Shown: piece by piece, positions 36,323-45,331 of the stretch | Layout of the letters: each line of letters opens with the position of its first letter | Numbering within the stretch: position 1 is the first letter of the stretch | Origin: Streptomyces dangxiongensis | GTDB taxonomy: Bacteria > Actinomycetota > Actinomycetes > Streptomycetales > Streptomycetaceae | Assembly (NCBI RefSeq): GCF_003675325.1 | Contig: NZ_CP033073.1 | Coordinates: forward strand, 3,348,001-3,412,000 | DNA: 64,000 bases | Direction: 5' to 3' | The notes under the pieces: generated by a model | What the model was told of the DNA's origin: nothing | Database searches by the model: none | What the model saw: only the letters and a program-made list of their open reading frames with translations | Program-made: the position numbers and the translations under genes

Positions 36323-37770
36323 AGTCCGTACTCCTTCCAGCGGCGGTCCACCAGGGCCGCCGTTCCCGGGTCCGACAGGACCATCTCCGGCCACCCGCCG
36401 TCACGGGTGTAGCCCTCCTCCGGCCACTTCCGCGTGGCGTCGATGCCCGCCTTGCCGCCCCAGAACTGCTGGTAGGAGGCGTGGTCGAGATGGTCGACAG
36501 GGCCTTCGACGACCGTGAGGTCACGGCCGTAGTCCGTGTTGCCGAGCGCCCGCCAGGCCACCTCGTGCAGATCGTGGACGTCGCAGTCGGCGTCCACGAC
36601 CACGATCAGCTTGGTGAGGGACATCATGTGCGCCCCCCAGACGGCGTGCATCACCTTCTGCGCGTGCTTGGGGTACTTCTTGTCGATCGAGACGATCGCG
36701 CAGTTGTGGAAACCGCCGGCCTCCGGCAGGTGGTAGTCCACGATGTCCGGGACGATGATCTTCAGCAGGGGCAGGAAGAAGCGTTCCGTGGCCCGGCCGA
36801 GGGGACCGTCCTCCGTCGGGGGGCGGCCGACCACGATCGACTGGAGCAGGGGGCGCCTGCGCATCGTCACGCAGTCGATCGTCAGCGCCGGGAAGGGCTC
36901 CTGCGGGGTGTAGAAGCCGGTGTGATCGCCGAAGGGGCCCTCGGGGAGCACCTCGCCGGGCTCCAGCCAGCCCTCCAGGACCACCTCGGCCTGCGCGGGC
37001 ACCTGGAGCGGGACCGTCTTGCAGTCGACCATCTCGATCCGCTTGCCGGCGAGGAACCCCGCGAACAGGTACTCGTCGATGTCGCCGGGGAGCGGGGCGG
37101 TGGAGGCGTACGTGACGGCCGGCGGGCAGCCGAAGGCGATGGCCACCGGGAGGCGCTCACCCCGGCGGGCGGCCACCTGGTAGTGGTTGCGGCTGTCCTT
37201 GTGGATCTGCCAGTGCATGCCGATGGTGCGCTTGTCGTGGCGCTGGAGGCGGTAGAGGCCGAGGTTGCGGATCCCCGTCTCCGGGTCCTTGGTGTGGGTC
37301 AGTCCCAGGTTGAAGAAGGAACCGCCGTCCTCGGGCCAGGTGAACAGCGCCGGCAGCCGGTCGAGGTCGACGTCGTCGCCGTGCAGGACGACCTCCTGCA
37401 CCGGGGCGTCCTTCACCTTCTTCGGCGGTACGTGCGCCATCGCGCCGAGCTTGCCGAACGCCTCGCGCACACCGACGAAGCCGTGCGGCAGCTCCGGCCG
37501 CAGCAGGCCGCCGATCCGCTCGGAGATCTCGGCGTACGACGTGAGACCCAGCGCCTTCAGCAGGCGGCGGTCGGTGCCGTACACGTTCATGGCGAGAGGC
37601 ATGTCCGAGCCGCGCACGTTCTCGAAGAGCAGCGCCGGGCCGCCGGACTTCTGCACCCGGTCGACGATCTCCCCGACTTCCAGATGCGGATCGACCTCGG
37701 CCTTGACGCGCCTGAGGTCTCCCTCGCGCTCCAGTGCCCGCAGCAGGGAGCGAAGATCGTCGTAAGCCAT
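36319..37770 (-). CDS. mqnL: UbiD-family decarboxylase
   Basis: 483 residues. Prenyl-FMN-dependent decarboxylase proposed to remove the carboxyl group of 1,4-dihydroxy-6-naphthoate in the late futalosine pathway. Recognisable UbiD blocks: MAYDDLRSLLRALEREGDLR, GMHWQIHKDSRNHYQVAARR, EGPFGDHTGFYTPQEPFP (the conserved EGPFGDHTG motif) and KLIVVVDADCDVHDLHEVAW. ATG 37770 is first in an overlapping operon with the prenyltransferase. Confidence 0.92.
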   Translation of the reverse strand: MAYDDLRSLLRALEREGDLRRVKAEVDPHLEVGEIVDRVQKSGGPALLFENVRGSDMPLAMNVYGTDRRLLKALGLTSYAEISERIGGLLRPELPHGFVGVREAFGKLGAMAHVPPKKVKDAPVQEVVLHGDDVDLDRLPALFTWPEDGGSFFNLGLTHTKDPETGIRNLGLYRLQRHDKRTIGMHWQIHKDSRNHYQVAARRGERLPVAIAFGCPPAVTYASTAPLPGDIDEYLFAGFLAGKRIEMVDCKTVPLQVPAQAEVVLEGWLEPGEVLPEGPFGDHTGFYTPQEPFPALTIDCVTMRRRPLLQSIVVGRPPTEDGPLGRATERFFLPLLKIIVPDIVDYHLPEAGGFHNCAIVSIDKKYPKHAQKVMHAVWGAHMMSLTKLIVVVDADCDVHDLHEVAWRALGNTDYGRDLTVVEGPVDHLDHASYQQFWGGKAGIDATRKWPEEGYTRDGGWPEMVLSDPGTAALVDRRWKEYGL

Positions 37771-37846
37771 GTGTCCCAGTATCGGCCACCCGCTACTCTG
37801 ACCGGGTCACCAGGGTCGTCTCACGGCGTGGGGAGTACGCGCGGCC

Positions 37847-38176
37847 ATGCTCAGGTATCTGCCGTTCCTGCTGGTCCTCGCGCTGTGGATCTACGCCTTC
37901 GTGGACTGTCTGAACACCCCCGACGACGAGGTCCGCCACCTGCCGAAGGCGGCCTGGCTGATCGTCATCCTGCTGTTCGGCGAGGTGCTGGTCGGACCGG
38001 TCGCCTGGCTGCTCACCGGCCGGGTGCGGCAGGGGTACGCCGACGGCCCGGCCCCGTCACGACGCGGTGACGCCACCGCCGCGCGCTGGGTCGCCCCGGA
38101 CGACAACCCCGAGTTCCTGAAGTCCCTGGACGAGCGGGACACGCTGGACAAGGACGACGACCCCCGCCACGACTAG
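37847..38176 (+). CDS. PLDc_N-type small membrane protein
   Basis: 109 residues with two hydrophobic segments (RYLPFLLVLALWIYAFVDCL and AAWLIVILLFGEVLVGPVAW) and the DCLNTPDDEVRHLPK loop of the phospholipase-D-nuclease N-terminal (PLDc_N) family. The acidic C-terminus DNPEFLKSLDERDT is typical of actinobacterial versions. No catalytic phospholipase domain is present. Function unknown. Confidence 0.85.
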   Translation: MLRYLPFLLVLALWIYAFVDCLNTPDDEVRHLPKAAWLIVILLFGEVLVGPVAWLLTGRVRQGYADGPAPSRRGDATAARWVAPDDNPEFLKSLDERDTLDKDDDPRHD

Positions 38177-38433
38177 CGGAAGACGGCGACCCGGTACCGG
38201 GGCACGATCTCCCGCGCCCCGGGGTCCCAGCCGGTCACCTCACCCGGACCCGGCCCTCGGGCAGCTCCGTGACGGCTGGGACGGCCGCCCCGGTCACCGT
38301 CGGTTATTCACTTCCGCGTTCGGCCTGCCACCCGTTCCGTTGAAAAGAACCGGACGGGCATGTCCCGGCCGCGTTTCGCGGCGATGCCTTGAGGGGGGCC
38401 CGCACCCAGGGGTCCCTTTGCGATGGGAGACGC
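38177..38433. other. Intergenic region before the condensation-domain gene
   Basis: About 257 bases without a gene. It contains an AT-richer stretch (GTTATTCACTTCC, near 38304) that may include promoter elements for the next gene, and a GGGAGA ribosome site at its end. No clear terminator was seen after the PLDc_N gene. Confidence 0.4.
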
Positions 38434-39846
38434 GTGCGAATCACTGACATCCAGCGCTGCGAGGTCCGGCCGGGACGGCTCGTCGAGTGGACGCTGAGCC
38501 CGGCGACCGTCGAGGCGGCGACGGCGCTCCCGGACGACTCCCGGCCGCCCGCCTACATCCAGGAGTCGCACATCAGAACGGCCAAGTGCGTACGGGACGA
38601 CGGGCTGTTCGTGCCGACCTGGCTCGGCACCGCCTTCGACCTGCCGGGCCCAGTCGACCTGGACGTGCTCCAGGAGGCGCTGCGCGCCTGGACCGTACGG
38701 CACGAGACGCTGCGCAGCGGCTTCCGCTGGGCGGGCGGTGCGGGCGACGAGCTGCGCCGGTTCACGCTCGACGCGGCCGACGTGACCCTGCACCGGGAGG
38801 TGGTCGGCGACTTCCCCGACCCCGACCGGCTCGTACGGCACCTCCAGGACCGCTTCGACCGCGTCGCGGACGCGCTGCGCTGGCCGAACCTCATCTACAC
38901 GGCGGTCCTCCGGGACGACGGCGCCAGCGTGTACATGGCCTTCGACCACAGCAACGTCGACGCCTACTCCGTGCACCGGATCGCCGCCGAGATCCACGAG
39001 CTGTACACGGCCGGCACCGCGGGCGTCACCCCCGAGACCCGCGCCCCCGTCGCGAGCTACGTCGACTTCTGCGAGATCGAGCGGGCGGACGCCGACCGGC
39101 TCGACGGCGGACACGACATCGTCGCGCGCTGGCGCGATTTCATCCGCCGCTGCGACGGGACCCTGCCCGGCTTCCCCGTCGACCTCGGCCTGGACCCGGA
39201 CGGCCCGCTGCCGCGGCAGCAGATGCTGTGCGAGCCGCTGGCGGACGCGGACGACGCGGCGGCGTTCGAGGCGTACTGCCGCCGCTACGGCGGCAGCATG
39301 GTCGGGCTGCTGGCCGCGACCGGGCTCATCGTCCACGAGCTGGGCGGGCAGGCGGTGTACCGGACGGTGGTGCCGTTCCACACCCGGGTGAAGTCGCGGT
39401 GGAGCGACTCGGTGGGCTGGTACGTGGGCGGCGCCCCCATCGAGGTGCCCGTGAGCCGCACCCGCTTCCCGGAGACCGTGCGGGCGGTGCGTGCCGAGCT
39501 GCAGGCGAACCGGCCGCTGGCCCGGATGCCGCTGGCCCGGGTGCTGGCCCTGCTCGGCACGGACTTCCGGCCGACCTCCCCGGACCTGTACTCGATCGTC
39601 TCCTACCTCGACGCGCGCACCATCACCGGCGCCGAGCGGTGGCCCGAGCAGCGGGCGCACGCACTGCTGCGGGTGTCGTACGGGGACCAGGTGTGCGTGT
39701 GGGTGAACCGGCTGCACGAGGGGCTGTGGCTGGCGAGCCGCTACCCGGACACGGACGTCGCGGCCAAGAACATGCGCCTGTACGTCGAGCGGCTGCGGGA
39801 CCGGATCGCCTCGGTGGCCCACGGACGCCTCCCGGCGGTTTCGTGA
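38434..39846 (+). CDS. Stand-alone condensation-domain protein
   Basis: 470 residues related to the condensation/acyl-transfer domains of nonribosomal peptide synthetases and to CoA-dependent acyltransferases. It has the N-terminal TAFDLPGPVDLDVLQEALRA, WTVRHETLRSGFRW and the active-site region VYMAFDHSNVDAYSVHRI (canonical HHxxxDG is here DHSNVDA, keeping the second His and the Asp). A later block is VPFHTRVKSRWSDSVGWYVG. No adenylation or carrier domain and no synthetase genes are nearby, so the acyl donor and acceptor are unknown. GTG 38434 with GGGAGA upstream. It heads a trio with the NTPase and receptor genes. Confidence 0.8.
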   Translation: MRITDIQRCEVRPGRLVEWTLSPATVEAATALPDDSRPPAYIQESHIRTAKCVRDDGLFVPTWLGTAFDLPGPVDLDVLQEALRAWTVRHETLRSGFRWAGGAGDELRRFTLDAADVTLHREVVGDFPDPDRLVRHLQDRFDRVADALRWPNLIYTAVLRDDGASVYMAFDHSNVDAYSVHRIAAEIHELYTAGTAGVTPETRAPVASYVDFCEIERADADRLDGGHDIVARWRDFIRRCDGTLPGFPVDLGLDPDGPLPRQQMLCEPLADADDAAAFEAYCRRYGGSMVGLLAATGLIVHELGGQAVYRTVVPFHTRVKSRWSDSVGWYVGGAPIEVPVSRTRFPETVRAVRAELQANRPLARMPLARVLALLGTDFRPTSPDLYSIVSYLDARTITGAERWPEQRAHALLRVSYGDQVCVWVNRLHEGLWLASRYPDTDVAAKNMRLYVERLRDRIASVAHGRLPAVS

Positions 39847-39917
39847 CCCAACGGTCATCACGGGCCCTGGTGTGGATCAACTATCCCTTTCTACACTGGT
39901 GTTGAGGGGGAGATGCG

Positions 39918-42092
39918 GTGCACAGACGGTTGCACGGGCGCGGGGCGCTGTTCGACGTGGATCCGGCCGGCCTCGCGCCGCGGCTCGTGGGCCTGCGCCC
40001 GCACCAGCACCGCGGCCATCCGTACGAGCACCCGGACGAACCGCCGTTCGTGGTGCTCACCGGGGCGCGCGGGCTCGGCAAGAGCGCGGTCCTCGCCGAG
40101 CTGCGGGACGCCTACCGGGGGCACACGCCGGTCGCGCTGGCCGACTGCGCGGAGGCCCAGTTCGCGGCGCCGCCCGCGGACCGGCCCGCCGCCTCCTGGT
40201 CGCCGCTCGCGCAGGCGCTACTGGTGATCGCCGAGCAGCTCGCGGCGCCGGTGACGGGCGCCGGCCGGATCACGTTCCCGCGGCTGATGCCGGGCCTGGT
40301 CGCGGTGGCCGCGGGCGGCTGGGGCGACGCCGACTCGGAGCGGATCCGCCGGGAGGTCGAGCGGATCCTGCTGCTGAACGAGGGCGGCACGTGGATCAGC
40401 GGGCTGGCCGGGCGCTGGGCCGGGAAAGTGGCGGCCAAGGTGGTCGCCGCGGCCACCGGCACCGGGCCACTGGTGTCGGGCGCCATCGAGGCGACCCTGG
40501 AGTCCGTCGCCGAGGGGTTCAGCAGCCGCCGGCAGCAGCGGGCATCGGTGTGGTACCGGACGTATCCGAACGCGGGCGGCAACGCCCAGCGCGGCCTGAT
40601 GCTGCTGTCCGGGCACTTCCGGGACGGCGGCGGCTCACGGGAGCACGCCGAACGGTATCTGGTGCGGGCGCTGCTGGCCGACCTGACGGAGGCGTACGCG
40701 GGGATGCTGCCGCGGATGCAGCGGCTGGGCCGGCCGCTGGTGCTGCTGGACAACGCGCAGTCGGCGCCGGGCCCCGGGCTGGTGGCGGCCGTGCTGCGGG
40801 ACCGTACCGAGGGCATCAGGGACCGGGTGGCGTTCGTCGCCGCCCGGCGCGGCGAGGGCCGGGAGGAACTGCCGGGCGCGGCACGGCGGGAACTGGCGGA
40901 GGCGGCCCGGCGCTGCGACTGGACGCCGGACGCGGCGCCCTCCTCACGGGCGCTGCTGCTCGCGCTGCCGCCACTGAGCCAGGACGACACCCTGCACATC
41001 GTCGGCGCGGTCCGCGCGGACCTCGCGGTCCCGCCGCAGCTACCGCCCGCCGTGCACCGGCTGACCGGCGGGAACCCGCTGGGCATCGCGCTGCTCGCCG
41101 AGTCCGCCGCGCAGGCGCTGCCCGGCGTGTCCTCGCTGGGCGGACTCCTCACCGCCGGCCTGCGGCCCGCCGAGGACCGGCCCGCCGTGCCCGCCTACGA
41201 GGCGCTGCTGGACCGGCTCGTGCCGGCCGAGCACCTGGAGGAGCTGACCGTGCTGGCCGCCGCCCATGACCACGGTTCGGCCTGCGCACTGGCCGCGGCG
41301 CTGCTGCCGGACACCTTCGGACCGGCGAGCGTACGGGCGCTCCAGAGGCTGCTCGTCGAAGAGGGGCTGCCCGCCGTGCCGGGCCGCTTCGTCGGCGACC
41401 CGTTCGTCCGCACCCTGCTCCTGCTCCGGCTGCACCTGCGCGACACCGGCCACGCGTCCTGGCGTACCGCCCACGAGACGGTGGCCGCCCACTACCCCGG
41501 CCCCGAGCACGCCCGGTACCGGCTGCACCACGAACTCGCCCTCGGGGACACCGGGCCGGCGGTCGCCCACCTGTGCGACACCTTCGCCGGCGCGGACCCC
41601 CGGGCCTGGCTGCGCACCCTGCGCTTCATCGCGTCCGCGCCCTACTTCCACGCGCACGACGCCGAGGGCCGCGACTTCACCGGCCGTGACGACCGGCGGG
41701 CCGCCGTCGCGCTCGGCCGCACGGACGCCGGGCACGCCGTCCCGGAGGGCGCGGACGCCGTGCTGCACCTGCGGATACGGCGGCTGCTGCACGCCGTGTG
41801 GCTGCTGGCCGACCCGCTGGTCCTGCCCGACCCGCAGGTGTGCGACCGGCTCCGCTTCGAGCTGGAGCAGCTCTCCAACCTGCGGCCGGCGGCCAACGCG
41901 CTGCTGTGGCAGGCCTCCCGGGACTGGCCGGCGGCAGCGCTCGCCGGGCGCCCGATGGACGGCCCCGGGCCCGCGCCCGGCGGGGACGGCCCGGAGGACG
42001 CCGGCGGCACGAACGACCCGGACGACCCGGAGGACCCGGACCACCCGGCCACCGCGGACGACGGCCCGGACCACCGACGCGGGGAGACGTGA
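39918..42092 (+). CDS. Large P-loop NTPase of unknown function
   Basis: 724 residues. The Walker A motif is VVLTGARGLGKSAVL (about residue 52); a probable Walker B is RPLVLLDNAQ (about 277). The layout (N-terminal NTPase followed by a long helical region of about 400 residues) resembles STAND/NACHT-like signalling ATPases, but no named sensor or effector domain is recognised. The last about 45 residues are Asp/Pro/Gly-rich and likely disordered. GTG 39918 has GGGGGAG before it, and a TACACT hexamer at 39892 may be its own -10. The stop overlaps the next ATG (TGATG). Confidence 0.75.
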   Translation: MHRRLHGRGALFDVDPAGLAPRLVGLRPHQHRGHPYEHPDEPPFVVLTGARGLGKSAVLAELRDAYRGHTPVALADCAEAQFAAPPADRPAASWSPLAQALLVIAEQLAAPVTGAGRITFPRLMPGLVAVAAGGWGDADSERIRREVERILLLNEGGTWISGLAGRWAGKVAAKVVAAATGTGPLVSGAIEATLESVAEGFSSRRQQRASVWYRTYPNAGGNAQRGLMLLSGHFRDGGGSREHAERYLVRALLADLTEAYAGMLPRMQRLGRPLVLLDNAQSAPGPGLVAAVLRDRTEGIRDRVAFVAARRGEGREELPGAARRELAEAARRCDWTPDAAPSSRALLLALPPLSQDDTLHIVGAVRADLAVPPQLPPAVHRLTGGNPLGIALLAESAAQALPGVSSLGGLLTAGLRPAEDRPAVPAYEALLDRLVPAEHLEELTVLAAAHDHGSACALAAALLPDTFGPASVRALQRLLVEEGLPAVPGRFVGDPFVRTLLLLRLHLRDTGHASWRTAHETVAAHYPGPEHARYRLHHELALGDTGPAVAHLCDTFAGADPRAWLRTLRFIASAPYFHAHDAEGRDFTGRDDRRAAVALGRTDAGHAVPEGADAVLHLRIRRLLHAVWLLADPLVLPDPQVCDRLRFELEQLSNLRPAANALLWQASRDWPAAALAGRPMDGPGPAPGGDGPEDAGGTNDPDDPEDPDHPATADDGPDHRRGET

Positions 42093-43639
42093 TGGCGCGC
42101 AGGGGCGTGGGCACGTGGCTGCGGGAGGGCGTGTGGGAGATCCCGCTGCGCCGCTACACGGCCCTGCTGGTGACGCTGGCCCTGGTGGCCGGCCTGGGGT
42201 TCGCGGTGCGGGCCCTGCTGCACGAGGACCGCTCCTGCGCGCCCGGGGTGTCCCGGCCGGCCGGCGGCCACGAGTGCGTGGGGGTGGCGACCGGGCCGTA
42301 CGACTTCGGGCAGCCCCGGCTGCGGGACGTGGTCCGGGCGATCGGCCGGGAGAACGACCGCCTCCGCGCCGGCGGTTACGTCACGGTGGCGCTGATGCTG
42401 CCGTACACCTCGACGTCGCCGACCAGCCAGAACGACATCCGCCACCAGCTCCAGGGCGCCTACCTGGCGCAGTACCAGGCCAACCACGACGCCAACGGTG
42501 AACGCCCGCTCGTCCGGCTGGTCCTCGCCAACCCGGGCGCGACCGGCGCGCACTGGCGGCAGACGGTCGACCGGCTGGTCGCGATGACGGCGAGCCCGGA
42601 CCGGCTGCGGGTGGTCGCCGGCATCGGGCAGAGCACCGAAGCCAACAAACAGGCCGTCAGGGAGCTGACCCGGCACCACGTCCCGGTGATCGGCTCCTCC
42701 ATCACCGCCGACGACCTCGCCAACGGGCAGCGGGGCGGGGACCCCTTCCCCGGGCTGGCCCGGGTGGCGCCGACCAACACCGACGAGGCCCGCGCGCTGG
42801 CCTCCTTCGCCAAGGTCAGCGCGGGCAGGGCGCTGCTGGTGTACGACAGGCCCGGCGACCCCTACACGCGCACCCTCCAGGAGTCCTTCGCGGCGCTGAT
42901 CAAGGGCTCGCCTTTCGAGTCGCAGCCGTTCACGCCGCCCGCCGACCGCAGCAAGGAGGGCACGACCGCGAACACGTTCCGGCAGATCACCCACCTGGTG
43001 TGCGACACCCCGCGGGAGACGGACACGCTCCTGTTCGCGGGCCGGCACACCCAGCTCCGCCAGTTCATCAACGCCCTGGGCGGGCGGGGCTGCCAGGACC
43101 GGCGGTTCACGGTGCTGACCGGCGACGAGGCGTCGTACCTGACGCACGAGAAGGACCTGGACCGCGGCGCGCTGGGGCGCAACCTCGCCGTCCGCTACAC
43201 CTCCCTCGCCCACCCGGACGCCTGGACGAAGGACCCGGCGCGGACGGGCGGCTCGGCGGCTGATTCCGCGGCGCTGCGGAAGCTGCTGACGGCCGCGGGC
43301 CGCGGGCCGATGGGCCCGGTCGGCTCGGTCGCCCTGGACGACGGGCAGCTCATCATCGGCTACGACGCCCTGCGGCTCGCCGTGCACGGCATCCGCGAGG
43401 CGGTGCCGGCCGGCCTGACCGTCCCGGCGCTCACGGACGTCGGGTTGCAGTGGCCGCAGGTCAAGGGCTCGCTGCGGGTGGACGGGGCGAGCGGCTGGAT
43501 CTGCCTGGACGTGCACGGCAATCCGTACGACAAGGCGGTGCCGATCGTGGAGCTGACCCCTTCGGGCAGCTCGCGGTTCGTCCGGATCGCCTGGCCGGAG
43601 GGGAAGCCACCGGGGAAGGAGTGCCTGCCCCCGTCGTAG
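42092..43639 (+). CDS. Membrane-anchored periplasmic-binding-protein-like receptor
   Basis: 515 residues. A short cytoplasmic N-terminus and one transmembrane helix (RYTALLVTLALVAGLGFAVR, residues 21-40) precede an extracellular domain with the type I periplasmic-binding-protein fold of branched-chain amino-acid receptors (VALMLPYTSTSPTSQNDI, VRLVLANPGATGAHW, VPVIGSSITADDLANG, GRALLVYDRPGDPYTRT). No ABC permease or ATPase components accompany it. Overlap with the NTPase gene indicates co-translation, so it is likely the outside sensor of a signalling pair. Two pairs of Cys may form disulfides. Confidence 0.8.
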   Translation: MARRGVGTWLREGVWEIPLRRYTALLVTLALVAGLGFAVRALLHEDRSCAPGVSRPAGGHECVGVATGPYDFGQPRLRDVVRAIGRENDRLRAGGYVTVALMLPYTSTSPTSQNDIRHQLQGAYLAQYQANHDANGERPLVRLVLANPGATGAHWRQTVDRLVAMTASPDRLRVVAGIGQSTEANKQAVRELTRHHVPVIGSSITADDLANGQRGGDPFPGLARVAPTNTDEARALASFAKVSAGRALLVYDRPGDPYTRTLQESFAALIKGSPFESQPFTPPADRSKEGTTANTFRQITHLVCDTPRETDTLLFAGRHTQLRQFINALGGRGCQDRRFTVLTGDEASYLTHEKDLDRGALGRNLAVRYTSLAHPDAWTKDPARTGGSAADSAALRKLLTAAGRGPMGPVGSVALDDGQLIIGYDALRLAVHGIREAVPAGLTVPALTDVGLQWPQVKGSLRVDGASGWICLDVHGNPYDKAVPIVELTPSGSSRFVRIAWPEGKPPGKECLPPS

Positions 43640-43778
43640 GCGGGACCGGCCTCCCGGGACCGGGCCGGGCGGCCGAGGCCGGAAGGCCGGAGCGGGAGGC
43701 CGCAGCGGGAGGCCGGGGCCGGGACAGCCGGGGCGGGGTCGGCTGTGGCTGGGGCGGCCGGGGGCGGCGGGTCCGGGG

Positions 43779-44189
43779 TTACGAAGGGTGGGAGGGCTCC
43801 AGGTTCTCGATCAGCCGTTCGAAGTGGGCCCGCCAGCCCCGCTCCGACGCCTCCTCGCCCTGGAACTCGTGCGTGAACCGCAGGGCGGTGCCGCCCTCCC
43901 CGTCCCGCTCCAGGTGGAACCGGATCCGGCCACCGCCCCCGACGGTGTACTCCGCGACCCGGTCCACGTCCCACGCGGTGATCTCCCCGCTGCCCAGGTC
44001 GCGCAGGGTGACGGCGCCGCCGAGCCGGGGTTCGAGCACATCGGCGGGGGTGAGCCAGGCCCCGAGCCCCTCGGCCGTGGCCAGCGCGGCCCAGACGTCC
44101 TCCATGCGCCGCGGGAGGCGCACCACGAAGTGCAGGATGTGCGTGTTCCCGTGGGTCTGGCTGATGCCCTGTGCGATGGAACCGCTCAT
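43779..44189 (-). CDS. SRPBCC/AHSA1-type protein
   Basis: 136 residues with the START-like fold: HILHFVVRLPRRMEDVWAAL, GLGAWLTPADVLEPRLGGAV, RIRFHLERDGEGGTALRFTH and a long C-terminal helix (SERGWRAHFERLIENLEP). Members bind hydrophobic ligands or act as Hsp90-activator-like proteins. Function not predictable. It lies between the receptor gene and the cytochrome c operon. The 139 bases on its 3' side hold only GGCCGG-rich low-complexity DNA. Confidence 0.85.
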   Translation of the reverse strand: MSGSIAQGISQTHGNTHILHFVVRLPRRMEDVWAALATAEGLGAWLTPADVLEPRLGGAVTLRDLGSGEITAWDVDRVAEYTVGGGGRIRFHLERDGEGGTALRFTHEFQGEEASERGWRAHFERLIENLEPSHPS

Positions 44190-44251
44190 GACACCAGCCT
44201 GCCCCCGGCGCCGGGGATGCGCACGCGGTTACGGGGCCCGGAGACGAGCGG

Positions 44252-45331
44252 TCAGACGCCCGCGTACGAGTGCTTGCCGGTGACGAAGATGTTCACGCCG
44301 TAGTAGTTGAACAGCCAGCAGCCGAAGGCGATCATCGCCAGGTAGGCGGCCTTGCGGCCCTTCCACCCGGCCGTGGCGCGCGCGTGCAGGTAGCAGGCGT
44401 AGGCGATCCAGGTGATGAAGGACCAGGTCTCCTTCGGGTCCCAGTTCCAGTACCGGCCCCAGGCGTCGCCCGCCCAGATCGCGCCCGCGATGATCGTGAA
44501 CGTCCACAGCGGGAAGACGGCCGCGTTGACCCGGTAGGCGAACTTGTCCAGGGACGCGGAGGCGGGCAGCCGCTCCAGCACCGAGGTCGCGAACCGGCCG
44601 GGCCGGCCGCCGCTGAGGAGCTTGCTCTCGTACGAGTCCTTGAACAGGTACAGGATCGTGGCGACCGCGCCGACGTAGAACACCGCGCCGCAGAAGATCG
44701 CGGTGGAGACGTGGATGTACAGCCAGTACGAGTGCAGGGCCGGCACGAGCTGGTCACTGGCCGTGTACAGGACGGTGACCGCGAGGCCCAGGTCGAGCAG
44801 GACCGTCGTGATGAGGAACAGGCCGAGCCAGCGCACGTTCTTCTTCAGCGCCAGCAGCGCGAGGTACACGCCGACGGCGACCGTGGAGAAGGTGATGTTG
44901 AACTCGTACATGTTGCCCCACGGCGCCCGCTGCACGGAGGCCGCGCGGGCGACGACACCGACCAGCTCCACGAGGAAGGCCAGCGCGGTGAGCGAGACGG
45001 CGATCCGGCCGTACAGGTCGCCCTGGACGTCCCCGCCGTGCGCGCCCGGCCCGTCCGGCACGTCCCGCGCGCCGGACGCCGAGCGGACGACGACCTTCGG
45101 CCGCTCCAGCACGGCGGTCCCGCCGGCCTGCCGCACGGTGACGGCCGGGGCCTGCGCGGCCTGGGCCGGTGCCGTCAGCGCCGCGGCCGTCCGGGCCACC
45201 TTGCTGCGGCTGCCCAGGAGCCACTCCGCGATGTACGCGAAGAAGGCCAGGGTGTAGACGGCCATCGACGAGTAGATCAGCGTGTTGCTGATACTCGCGA
45301 GGTGTTCGTTGGTTGCGGCGGCGAGAGTCAC
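44252..45331 (-). CDS. ccsB: Cytochrome c biogenesis protein CcsB (CcsA/ResC type)
   Basis: Heme-handling membrane partner of ResB in system II cytochrome c maturation. 359 residues and about eight helices. The conserved WWD-type heme motif is WAGDAWGRYWNWDPKETWSF, with flanking conserved His residues (HSYWLYIHVSTA; YACYLHARATAGWKGR). GTG 45331 overlaps the resB stop as GTGA. It is the last gene of the resA-ccdA-resB-ccsB operon. Confidence 0.93.
   Translation of the reverse strand: MTLAAATNEHLASISNTLIYSSMAVYTLAFFAYIAEWLLGSRSKVARTAAALTAPAQAAQAPAVTVRQAGGTAVLERPKVVVRSASGARDVPDGPGAHGGDVQGDLYGRIAVSLTALAFLVELVGVVARAASVQRAPWGNMYEFNITFSTVAVGVYLALLALKKNVRWLGLFLITTVLLDLGLAVTVLYTASDQLVPALHSYWLYIHVSTAIFCGAVFYVGAVATILYLFKDSYESKLLSGGRPGRFATSVLERLPASASLDKFAYRVNAAVFPLWTFTIIAGAIWAGDAWGRYWNWDPKETWSFITWIAYACYLHARATAGWKGRKAAYLAMIAFGCWLFNYYGVNIFVTGKHSYAGV

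Noticed and set aside
43640..43778. Repeated GGCCGG-rich stretch as an element end or regulatory repeat
   Set aside because: Low-complexity GC repeats without symmetry; probably ordinary intergenic DNA.
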